Source: Gammaproteobacteria bacterium
GTDB taxonomy: Bacteria; Pseudomonadota; Gammaproteobacteria; Pseudomonadales; Azotimanducaceae_A
DNA: 6,009 nt
NCBI GenBank assembly: GCA_002714125.1
Contig: PAWP01000003.1
Location: forward strand, 11,965-17,973
Reading direction: 5' to 3'
Shown here: positions 1 to 6,009 of the stretch, piece by piece
Layout: every line of letters starts with the position of its first letter
Numbering within the stretch: position 1 is the first letter of the stretch
Position numbers and translations under genes: made by a program
Notes under the pieces: generated by a model
Told to the model about the DNA's origin: nothing
The model's database searches: none
The model's input: the letters and a program-made list of their open reading frames with translations, nothing else

Positions 1-1196
1 CAAGCTTCAGTGACGGCCACATGGAGTTTGGCTCTAAAACCACTTCTACAGTTATTGCGTTTGATCATGCGAAGCACCGGGATCGCTTTGAACAAACCTT
101 CCTTTCTTGTACGGATTGTCATGTGGAAGACGGACAGCGGAGGGCTTTTTTGGTCAAGCCGTTCGAAGACTCCTGTAGCGGCTGTCACGAACAGGGCGAA
201 CAAGATCACCATGGAGGTCAAATAAAGAAAGATGTTTTAAACGTTATCGTATTGCCTGAACTGGAACTTGAGGAGAGAAACTATTGGCCTACTGAAAACG
301 CATACGGAGAAGAATTAACGCCTCTGATGATGTTTTTGCTACTAGGTGACAGCGATCCAAATACGATTTCGCTGCTCGCTGAAATCCAAGATGAAGCTTT
401 CGGAGACCTTTTCGAATGGAGACTGTTGCTTGAAGACAATGAGGAACAGTACAAACAAGACGAGTTGGCTTACGCAATTAAAAGGTTAGCCCAAGAGCTG
501 TCCGAACGCTCTACGGCTGCAAGCGAAGCTCGGCTGAACCGAATATCGAAGGCAACTGGGTTGCCTTACGATGATTCGCTGGTGCAGGCGTTAGCCGCGG
601 AGTTAGATGCAGCGGGCTTTGTCATGCTTACCTTTGTGAAAAGGTTGTTTCCAAATATTGAAGAGCAAGCGGACATGGAATGGGCTACTTCACGACTGGC
701 GACCGGCTGGCAATTTGATTCAGAGAGTGGGTCTATAAGCTATCGCCCAATTGCGCACGGTGATCGGTTCGTAAAGCTTCTAGCAGAAGCACATCTAGAA
801 CTTAAACAACGAACAGACCCTGATCCAATGAGGAGCCTCATCGCTGAAAGTATCAGTAATTCGTTCGGAGAGATGACCAAGCCATGCACCAAGTGCCACA
901 CATTATCCGAGACAACCACCTGGACATTCACAGCCAACTCTTCAGAAAAATCTAAACTATTTGACTTTAGCCACGGACCACATCTGACGGTGGCTGCAGG
1001 TGGACTAGAATGCTCCAGCTGTCATGTAATTGATCAGGCGAAAGCTGAACAAAATGTTCATGGATTCTTGTCACAAGAAAAAGAAAGCTGCAGCAGCTGT
1101 CATAATGAAAAAGGTGCAAGCCAAGATTGCGTCGTCTGTCACAAGTACCATTCGGAGGCTGTAGCTGTTACCGGATTAAGAGCAACAGCGCTCTAG
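1..1196 (+). CDS. Multiheme cytochrome c (5'-partial, six CXXCH sites visible)
   Basis: The frame is open to the left edge, so the N-terminus and signal peptide lie outside the window; the ATG at 21 is probably internal because the preceding codons (SFSDGH) read on without a stop. Numbering from that ATG, CXXCH heme sites are CTDCH 30-34, CSGCH 52-56, CTKCH 289-293, CSSCH 331-335, CSSCH 357-361 and CVVCH 370-374. FDHAKH (14-19) and FSHGPH (316-321) each precede a CXXCH by about 10 residues, the F-x-H-x-x-H...CXXCH layout of cytochrome c3/c7-like and doubled-CXXCH proteins, where such histidines are distal heme ligands. Residues 57-288 carry no heme motif and look helical and acidic. The protein should be periplasmic or surface-exposed and act in electron transfer; its redox partner is unknown. 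The stop is TAG at 1194-1196. GC content is visibly lower than in the yej genes. The multiheme class is certain; the exact family is not. Confidence 0.9.
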   Translation, partial: SFSDGHMEFGSKTTSTVIAFDHAKHRDRFEQTFLSCTDCHVEDGQRRAFLVKPFEDSCSGCHEQGEQDHHGGQIKKDVLNVIVLPELELEERNYWPTENAYGEELTPLMMFLLLGDSDPNTISLLAEIQDEAFGDLFEWRLLLEDNEEQYKQDELAYAIKRLAQELSERSTAASEARLNRISKATGLPYDDSLVQALAAELDAAGFVMLTFVKRLFPNIEEQADMEWATSRLATGWQFDSESGSISYRPIAHGDRFVKLLAEAHLELKQRTDPDPMRSLIAESISNSFGEMTKPCTKCHTLSETTTWTFTANSSEKSKLFDFSHGPHLTVAAGGLECSSCHVIDQAKAEQNVHGFLSQEKESCSSCHNEKGASQDCVVCHKYHSEAVAVTGLRATAL

Positions 1197-1218
1197 AGCC
1201 TAATAAAATAGTGACTGT

Positions 1219-1314
1219 ATCAATGCCCCGATTGGTCAGGTAGCGGCTGAACCACTTGGAGAAGGTGCTGGAGTGGGTACCGTCGCTGGCTAAGGGCGCG
1301 TCCTCAAAGAGCCT
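1219..1314 (-). pseudogene. Tyrosine recombinase (phage-type integrase) C-terminal fragment
   Basis: Read on the - strand from 1314 down to about 1219, the translation begins RLFEDAPLASDG and continues THSSTFSKWFSRYLTNRGID. This resembles the segment of phage-type site-specific integrases that lies just before the FHSFRHT (H-x-x-R) catalytic box, whose usual form is LFP-L...DG...FSKWF-RYL--GI. The catalytic HxxR box and final tyrosine do not follow: after residue D the reading runs into unrelated sequence and the 3' end of the cytochrome gene. A TAA codon lies immediately upstream in the same frame. Only about 32 codons survive, so this is a relic, not a gene. It overlaps the last codons of the 133-residue ORF in a different frame. 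The identification is by recalled family pattern, without a database search. Confidence 0.6.
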
Positions 1315-1691
1315 TTAGTGTCAGTTTTGCTTCTTCTTTTCCCAGAATAGAAGCAAAGCCATTTGGGCCAATTTGTCGTGTATCGGCACCAAACGCTTGG
1401 ACTAGGAGGTGTCTTCAGGCGCTTATTCGGATGATTGGTATTCAAATCAAACAGCCAGATTCCGTCTCGCTCGTATGAGTCCTCTAAGTAGGGATGCAGG
1501 ATCTCCTGCACCCCCAATCCAGCGTGAATCTCAATCAACGTTACCCAGTACTTGTGGGATTCAATGGGAATGATGTCCCCCGGTATATGGCAGCTGGGAT
1601 CCGATTTACAGCCCGCAAACAGCGGTGGCGAAAACAGCTTGATCAGTGTCATCGCGATCGAGAGGAAGACCGGTAAGAATCTGAAATACAC
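1290..1691 (-). CDS. Hypothetical small exported protein (tentative)
   Basis: This 133-codon reading frame starts with GTG at 1691, just downstream of an in-frame TAG, and ends with TAG at 1290. Residues 4-26 (FLPVFLSIAMTLIKLFSPPL and following) form a hydrophobic segment ending in LFAGC, compatible with a signal peptide and perhaps a weak lipobox. An alternative start is the ATG at residue 14. The body has Cys 28, 34 and 102, and a pattern of short hydrophobic strands, IWLFDL followed by VWCRYT, which loosely recalls small secreted STY0301-type proteins; I hold that only as a guess. The C-terminal tail is basic, reads over the integrase relic in another frame, and is probably not native, so the gene may be truncated or frameshifted there. 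No good Shine-Dalgarno sequence precedes either start. It could be a decayed gene or a chance frame. Confidence 0.4.
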   Translation of the reverse strand: MYFRFLPVFLSIAMTLIKLFSPPLFAGCKSDPSCHIPGDIIPIESHKYWVTLIEIHAGLGVQEILHPYLEDSYERDGIWLFDLNTNHPNKRLKTPPSPSVWCRYTTNWPKWLCFYSGKRRSKTDTKGSLRTRP

Positions 1692-1803
1692 GCCAAAAGT
1701 CAGCTAAGAGTCCTATTGCAACGGAAACGGTTGGTCGTAGCGTGCGGGTTGTTCGGCTTCTTGAGTATGGAGGCCATCCGAAGCATTTGAGACTGGCAGC
1801 CGG
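1692..1803. other. Spacer downstream of yejE
   Basis: This 112-base stretch separates the end of yejE from the candidate exported-protein gene. I looked here for the beginning of yejF, expected next in the operon. No Walker A (GxxGxGKS/T) or typical N-terminal ABC ATPase reading appears on the - strand; the only ATG-led frame is about 28 codons with no ribosome binding site. No hairpin followed by a T run is visible, so the operon terminator is not identified. Confidence 0.5.
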
Positions 1804-2841
1804 TCAGGCCCCAGGGTTCTGGATGGGGTCGCGACGCGGGTCGAACGCGTCCCGCACTGCCTCCCCGATAAACACAAGCAGGCTTAGCATGACGGCAATG
1901 ACAAGGAAGCCGGATATGCCGAGCCAGGGCGCCGAGAGGTTGGCTTTACCCTGATTCAGGAGTTCACCCAGTGAAGGTGACCCGGGCGGCAAGCCGAACC
2001 CCAGGAAGTCGAGCGCGGTCAGCGTGGTGATCGACCCGGAGAGTGTGAATGGCATGAAGGTCAGGGTGGCCACCATGGCGTTAGGCATAACATGCCGCCA
2101 GATCAACGTTGTGTCGGCCGCGCCGAGCGCGCGCGCTGCCCTCACAAAATCCAGGTTGCGCGCGCGCAGGAACTCAGCCCGAACGACGCCAACAAAACCC
2201 ATCCAGGAAAAAAGCAGCATCAGTCCAAGCAGCCACCAGAAATTGGGCGTAATAACGCTCGCTACGATGATCAGTAGATAAAGGATGGGCATGCCGGCCC
2301 AAATCTCCACGAGACGCTGACCGAACAGGTCGACCAGCCCTCCATAGAATCCCTGTACAGCGCCGACGGTTACCCCAATCACAGCAGCAAGTGCTGTCAA
2401 CGTGATACCAAATAGCACGGAGATCCGGAAGCCGTAGATGAGCCGGGCAACGACGTCGCGGCCCTGATCGTCTGTGCCCAGCAGGTTTACCCGACTGGGT
2501 GGAGCGGGTGCAGGCACCGACAGCTCGTAGTTGATCGTGTCATAACTGAAACGAATAGGCGGCCACAGCATCCAGCCATCTGCTTCGATCAGATCTACAA
2601 CAAACTCGTCCCGGTAGTCCGCTTCAGTTTCGAACTCACCGCCGAAAGCGGTCTCCGGGTAGCTGGCGAAGATGGGGTAGTAGAACGAGTCGTCAAAGCT
2701 CAGCAGCAGGGGCTTGTCGTTGACGATGAACTCAGCGCCGAGACTGATGCAGAACAGAACCCCAAAGATCAACGCCGACCAGTATCCGCGTCTGTTACGA
2801 CGAAAGTTGTACCAACGGCGAGCAGAAAGCGGCGTCATCAC
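1804..2841 (-). CDS. yejE: YejE-type peptide ABC transporter permease
   Basis: The 345-residue product is close to the usual length for YejE (about 340). It is the second inner-membrane permease of the Yej peptide importer, pairing with YejB to form the channel. After a basic cytoplasmic start, a membrane segment lies at about 22-40, followed by a periplasmic stretch (about 41-115, with SFDDSFYYPIFASYPETAFG) typical of YejE. The conserved GTDDQGRDVVARLIYGFR block is at 122-139, then five or so membrane segments. The EAA-type loop that contacts the ATPase is at about 233-255 (VRAARALGAADTTLIWRHVM). The C-terminus (EAVRDAFDPR) is intact. Translation can begin at GTG 2841, overlapping the yejB stop by 4 bases (GTGA), or at the adjacent ATG 2838; both imply translational coupling. 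The expected partner ATPase gene does not follow. Confidence 0.93.
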   Translation of the reverse strand: MMTPLSARRWYNFRRNRRGYWSALIFGVLFCISLGAEFIVNDKPLLLSFDDSFYYPIFASYPETAFGGEFETEADYRDEFVVDLIEADGWMLWPPIRFSYDTINYELSVPAPAPPSRVNLLGTDDQGRDVVARLIYGFRISVLFGITLTALAAVIGVTVGAVQGFYGGLVDLFGQRLVEIWAGMPILYLLIIVASVITPNFWWLLGLMLLFSWMGFVGVVRAEFLRARNLDFVRAARALGAADTTLIWRHVMPNAMVATLTFMPFTLSGSITTLTALDFLGFGLPPGSPSLGELLNQGKANLSAPWLGISGFLVIAVMLSLLVFIGEAVRDAFDPRRDPIQNPGA

Positions 2842-3938
2842 ACATCCCGCGTTTCGAAGTCGATGCGCGGGTCGACTAGGTGGTACATCACGTCACCGAC
2901 TATGCCCAACACCAGACCCAGCAGGGTGAAAAAGTACAGCGTACCGAACATGACTGGGTAGTCGCGTGTCAGCGCGGCCTCGAAGCCGAGCAGACCCAGC
3001 CCGTCGAGCGAGAAGATCACCTCGGTCAGCAGTGCGCCAGTGAACAGGATTCCGACGAAAGCAGCGGGGAATCCAGCGATAACGATAAGCATGGCGTTGC
3101 GAAAGATGTGTCCGTAAAGCACGCGCCTTCTGGTCGAACCTTTGGCCCAAGCCGTAATCACATACTGCTTGCCGACCTCTTCGATGAACGAGTTCTTGGT
3201 CAGCATGGTCAGGCTGGCGAACCCTCCGATGACCATTGACAGAAGCGGCAGCGTGAGATGCCAGAAGTAGTCCACCACCCGCTGGCCCCACGTCATGGTC
3301 GACCAATCTGCAGAAACCAGCCCACGCAGCGGAAACCAGTCGAAATAGCTGCCACCTGCAAAAGCCACAATGAGCAGAATGGCAAAGAGGAACCCAGGGA
3401 CGGCGTTGCCGACGATGATCAAACCAGAGGTCCAGACGTCGAAACGAGTGCCATCACGGACCGCCTTGCCTATGCCGAGCGGTATCGAGATGAGATAAAC
3501 GAGCAGCGTAGTCCAGAGTCCAAGCGAAATCGAGACGGGCAGCTTGTCCATAACCAGCTGCGCCACCGAGCGATCCTGGAAATAGCTCTCGCCAAAGTCG
3601 AAGCGAATGTAGTTGCCCATCATCAGAAGAAAGCGCTCATGGGCGGGCTTGTCCAGGCCGAACTGGCGCTCGAGATCGGCGATAAGTTCAGGGGGCAGAC
3701 CCTGCGCGCCTCGGTATCGACTGTTCGCCTCGCCGGCCGAGGGGGCCTGCTGCTGGGTATCGCCCTGGTCCGTGCCGGAGACCCGGGCGGTAGCTGAGAC
3801 CGCATCACCCGTGAGCTGCGCGATCATCTGCTCGACGGGGCCACCAGGCACGAACTGAATGACAATGAAGTTTATGAGCATGATGCCGAACAGCGTCGGG
3901 ACGATGAGCAGCAGCCGTCGTGCGATGTAAGCGGACAT
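2838..3938 (-). CDS. yejB: YejB-type peptide ABC transporter permease
   Basis: This full-length 366-residue protein is the first permease of the Yej (oligopeptide / microcin C) importer of the inner membrane. The N-terminal membrane segment at about 9-30 begins with YIARRLLLIVPTLFGI, followed by PGGPVEQ. A polar, low-complexity stretch at 44-78 (rich in Q, G, S and T) is also present at this place in enterobacterial YejB, so it is not an insertion. Further landmarks are FGLDKP (93-98), FDFGESYF (113-120), FAGGSYFDWFPLRGLVSA (193-210), GGFASLTMLTKNSFIEEV (238-255), the EAA-type cytoplasmic loop at 261-283 and the C-terminal DYPVMFGTLY and LVDPRIDFE blocks. All match the family as I remember it. 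The start ATG at 3938 is preceded by AAGGAA (3948-3953) with a 9-base gap. It lies 35 bases after yejA and overlaps yejE. Confidence 0.95.
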   Translation of the reverse strand: MSAYIARRLLLIVPTLFGIMLINFIVIQFVPGGPVEQMIAQLTGDAVSATARVSGTDQGDTQQQAPSAGEANSRYRGAQGLPPELIADLERQFGLDKPAHERFLLMMGNYIRFDFGESYFQDRSVAQLVMDKLPVSISLGLWTTLLVYLISIPLGIGKAVRDGTRFDVWTSGLIIVGNAVPGFLFAILLIVAFAGGSYFDWFPLRGLVSADWSTMTWGQRVVDYFWHLTLPLLSMVIGGFASLTMLTKNSFIEEVGKQYVITAWAKGSTRRRVLYGHIFRNAMLIVIAGFPAAFVGILFTGALLTEVIFSLDGLGLLGFEAALTRDYPVMFGTLYFFTLLGLVLGIVGDVMYHLVDPRIDFETRDV

Positions 3939-3947
3939 CGTTCTCTT

Positions 3948-3953
3948 TTCCTT
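3948..3953 (-). promoter_or_regulatory. Ribosome binding site of yejB
   Basis: On the - strand the bases read AAGGAA, nine bases ahead of the ATG at 3936-3938. It lies in the 35-base yejA-yejB gap, which shows no hairpin or T run, so the two genes are probably on one transcript. Confidence 0.6.
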
Positions 3954-3973
3954 CTACAACACCGATCTGACCA

Positions 3974-5809
3974 TCAGGGCTCGGACTTGAGCTTGCCCTT
4001 CAGTTTCGCAGCGCGGACCGGATCCACCCACCAGGTCATCAGCTGATTGCCCTGGGTCGGGGTGATCGGCGGGTAGCCAAACTTGTCCCAATAGACGGTC
4101 CGGTCGTACGAGATGTGCCATTGCGGCACCACGTAGTGACCCCACTGCAACGCTCGGTCGAGCGCCCGTGTAGCGATGACCAACCGCTCGCGGTTAGGCG
4201 CCTCGATGACCTTCTCGACCAGAACGTCAATGGCGGGATCCTGGATCCCGATCACGTTGCGGCCACCCTCGTTGGTTGCCGAATCGGTGCCCCAGTAGGC
4301 GCGCTGTTCGTTGCCGGGCGACAGGGACTGAGGGATCGTGCTGATAATGACGTCGAAGTCGTAGGTGTTGAGGCGCTGCCGGTACTGGGACGTGTCGACC
4401 GTGCGCACCGAGGCCTCGATACCTAATTTGGCAAGGTTCTGGTTGAAGGGCAGCACCACGCGCTCGAAGGTCGGCTGTAGCAGTGTCACTTCGAAGGTCA
4501 ACGCCTCATCAGTTTTTTCGTTAACGCGCTTACCGTTACGAATCACCCAGCCGGCCTCTTGCAACAGGCGCCCTGCGGCACGGTAATTGCCCCGCATTAA
4601 CTTGGGACCACCGCCCGAAGGCGGGTTGTACTCTGCCGTAAAAACCTCAGGAGGCAGCGAACTCCTGAGAGGCTCGAGGAGTTCCAGCTCCGCTGCGCTC
4701 GGCAGCCCGACCGCGGCAAGTTCCGAATTATCGAAATAGCTGCGGGTTCGGGTGTACTGGTCGTAGAAGAGATTCTGGTTGGACCACTCGAAATCGAAAG
4801 CGTAGGCAATCGCCTGACGCACACGCGGATCGGAGAACTTTGTACGGCGTAGGTTGAATGCAAAGCCCTGCATGCCGGAAGAACGATTATGCGTAAAGCC
4901 TTTTTTAACGAGCGTGCCATCCTTGATTGCGGGTACGTCGTAGCCGGTCGCCCAGTCCTTCGAAGATGACTCCGCACGATAGTCGAACTCACCCGCCTTG
5001 AATGCGACCAGCGACACCGTACTATCGCGGTAATAGTCGTACTGAATCGTATCGAAGTTGTGGAGACCGCGGTGCACAGGCAGATCTTCGCCCCAGTAAT
5101 CCTCGACCCGCTCGAGGGTGAACGAGCGGCCAGCCTCGAAAGCTCCGATACGGTATGGTCCCGATCCAAGCGGCGGCTCAAGCGTCGTTATATCCCACTC
5201 ACGCGCCTCCCAGTAGTGCTTCGGCAGAACGGGCAGTTGGCCGAGGATTAGGGGCAGTTCCTGATTTTCTCCTTCAGAGAAGTTGAAACGAACGATGTCG
5301 TCGCCAACCTTCAAGACCTTGGCGACGTTGCCGTAGTAGTAACGGAAGAAAGGTAGACCTTTCGCGACGAGCGTATTGAATGTCCAAATGACGTCATCGG
5401 TCGTAATCGGCTTGCCGTCGTGCCAGGTCGCCTCCCCTCGCAGCTTGAATGCAACCCAGGACCTGTCGTCCGGCATGAAAATCAGCTCGGCAAGTTCGCC
5501 GTAGTAAGTAAAGGCTTCGTCGGCAGGAGCGGACGCCAGCGTGTTGTAAGTCAGTGGGAGCCCGCTCGGAGTCGTCCCTTTGGCGATGTAGCCATTCAGA
5601 TTGTCGTACGTACCCCGGGCACCGAGGTGCAGGCGACCGCCCTTCGGTGCATCCCGATTAACGTAGCGGAAGTGAGTGAAGCCCGCCGGGTAGGCGACGT
5701 CGCCGTGCATCGCTACACCGTGCCGACCTTTGACGCCATCCAGCATCTCAGCACCGACCGCACCAACGGCTACCCACCCAATGAACAGCGCAATTAATCT
5801 TCGAATCAT
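3974..5809 (-). CDS. yejA: YejA-type periplasmic peptide-binding protein
   Basis: This is the solute-binding subunit (SBP family 5, COG4166-like) that delivers peptides to the YejB/YejE pore in the periplasm. I place the start at ATG 5809, giving 611 residues, because GAGGAG (5816-5821) lies 6 bases upstream and the product then begins directly with a signal peptide: MIRR, a hydrophobic core to about 20, and likely cleavage after VGA-20. The frame is open further upstream, with a TTG at 5863, but that would bury the signal peptide behind 18 polar residues. Family landmarks are HGVAMHGDVAY (30-40), FRYVNRDAPKGG (47-58), the SBP_bac_5 signature FKLRGEATWHDGKPITTDDV (121-140), PLGSGPYRI (213-221), FSDPRVRQAIAYAFDFEW (325-342) and the late VVPQWH block (560-565). 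The length fits the family (about 600). The missing ATPase raises doubt about transport, not about this gene. Confidence 0.95.
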   Translation of the reverse strand: MIRRLIALFIGWVAVGAVGAEMLDGVKGRHGVAMHGDVAYPAGFTHFRYVNRDAPKGGRLHLGARGTYDNLNGYIAKGTTPSGLPLTYNTLASAPADEAFTYYGELAELIFMPDDRSWVAFKLRGEATWHDGKPITTDDVIWTFNTLVAKGLPFFRYYYGNVAKVLKVGDDIVRFNFSEGENQELPLILGQLPVLPKHYWEAREWDITTLEPPLGSGPYRIGAFEAGRSFTLERVEDYWGEDLPVHRGLHNFDTIQYDYYRDSTVSLVAFKAGEFDYRAESSSKDWATGYDVPAIKDGTLVKKGFTHNRSSGMQGFAFNLRRTKFSDPRVRQAIAYAFDFEWSNQNLFYDQYTRTRSYFDNSELAAVGLPSAAELELLEPLRSSLPPEVFTAEYNPPSGGGPKLMRGNYRAAGRLLQEAGWVIRNGKRVNEKTDEALTFEVTLLQPTFERVVLPFNQNLAKLGIEASVRTVDTSQYRQRLNTYDFDVIISTIPQSLSPGNEQRAYWGTDSATNEGGRNVIGIQDPAIDVLVEKVIEAPNRERLVIATRALDRALQWGHYVVPQWHISYDRTVYWDKFGYPPITPTQGNQLMTWWVDPVRAAKLKGKLKSEP

Positions 5810-5815
5810 CTCATT

Positions 5816-5821
5816 CTCCTC
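5816..5821 (-). promoter_or_regulatory. Ribosome binding site deciding the yejA start
   Basis: On the - strand the bases read GAGGAG, six bases ahead of the ATG at 5807-5809. This is the strongest Shine-Dalgarno match near the gene and selects this ATG over the in-frame TTG at 5863. Confidence 0.75.
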
Positions 5822-5935
5822 GGCTCCTGATAGCGCCGTATTTTGCTGCCGAACAGAAGGCAATAGTCCCTCAGTTGGACCACGTACAGGGCGGTTTTCT
5901 TCGTACTGGCGGATCGCAAGTATCGTGGCGGCGTA

Positions 5936-6009
5936 ATGGAAAGGGAAGCGGACGTTGCTCCGGATCCTCGCGAATTGCCCCCGGCTCGTCCCACCGAATC
6001 GGGACCCCT
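5936..6009 (+). CDS. Possible start of a divergent gene (3'-partial, weak)
   Basis: An ATG at 5936 opens a + strand frame that runs to the window edge without a stop (24 complete codons, MEREADVAPDP... with several Pro, Glu and Arg). The frame is actually open from 5867. The upstream sequence has only a poor GGCGG-like ribosome binding site. If real, it would be transcribed away from yejA and share the roughly 126-base region between the two starts. No family is recognisable from so few residues, and the opposite strand is also open here, so it may be chance. Confidence 0.2.
   Translation, partial: MEREADVAPDPRELPPARPTESGP

Noticed and set aside
10..225. + strand frame of 71 codons inside the cytochrome gene
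   Set aside because: It overlaps the cytochrome coding sequence, which has CXXCH motifs at this place; the alternative frame has no recognisable features.
1179..1199. Possible terminator at the cytochrome stop: AGAGC/GCTCT stem and the palindrome GCTCTAGAGC
   Set aside because: The stem is only 5 base pairs and is followed by TAATAAAAT, not a T run, so it does not make a convincing terminator.
1494..1676. + strand frame of 60 codons opposite the candidate exported protein
   Set aside because: No ribosome binding site and no domain features; the opposite strand has a signal-peptide-like start and reads better.
2120..2170. Two alternating GC runs (AGCGCGCGCGCT-like and TGCGCGCGCGCA-like)
   Set aside because: They lie within yejE and encode Ala/Arg codons of the conserved EAA loop region; codon use explains them.
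2880..3797. + strand open frames of 119 and 179 codons opposite yejB
   Set aside because: They are antisense to a confidently identified, conserved permease and are rich in Arg, Gln, Glu and Asp, as expected for the complement of membrane-protein codons.
4597..5181. - strand frame of 194 codons inside yejA
   Set aside because: Out of frame with the conserved binding protein; Ser/Arg-rich composition is typical of a shifted reading.
5822..5935. Sigma-70 promoter for yejA
   Set aside because: I found only poor -35/-10 combinations (for example a TTCCCT and GATACT pair), not good enough to report.
5871..6008. - strand partial frame ending in TGA at 5871 that could be the tail of an upstream operon gene
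   Set aside because: The Pro/Arg-rich translation matches no family and does not resemble the C-terminus of YejF as I know it.

Overview
The window looks like chromosomal DNA from a proteobacterium, probably a gammaproteobacterium. This rests on the close family match of the Yej proteins and on a periplasmic multiheme cytochrome c; no rRNA or other firm taxonomic marker is present, so the assignment is an inference. Two blocks of different character meet here: an AT-richer left part (roughly 1-1750) and a GC-richer right part (roughly 1800-6009).

Left block. A multiheme c-type cytochrome runs on the + strand from beyond the window edge to 1196. Its visible part has six CXXCH heme sites, two near the left end and four at the C-terminus, separated by about 230 residues without heme motifs. 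From 1197 to 1803 no gene is well supported. This stretch holds a short remnant of a tyrosine recombinase (1219-1314, - strand), a candidate small exported protein of 133 residues (1290-1691, - strand) and a 112-base spacer with nothing recognisable.

Right block. Three - strand genes form a compact operon, transcribed from right to left: yejA (periplasmic peptide-binding protein, start reset to 5809), yejB (permease) and yejE (permease). The yejA-yejB gap is 35 bases and yejB/yejE overlap by 4 bases. Together they encode the binding protein and membrane pore of a YejABEF-type peptide importer (family known for oligopeptide and microcin C uptake). The ATPase gene yejF, which normally follows yejE, is absent. 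The integrase scrap and low-GC DNA lie where yejF would be expected, suggesting that the operon was interrupted or rearranged by a mobile element, or that the ATPase is supplied from elsewhere.

Right edge. About 200 bases upstream of yejA carry its ribosome binding site and possibly the first codons of a divergent + strand gene (weak). I found no tRNA, rRNA, CRISPR array, intact insertion sequence or convincing terminator.
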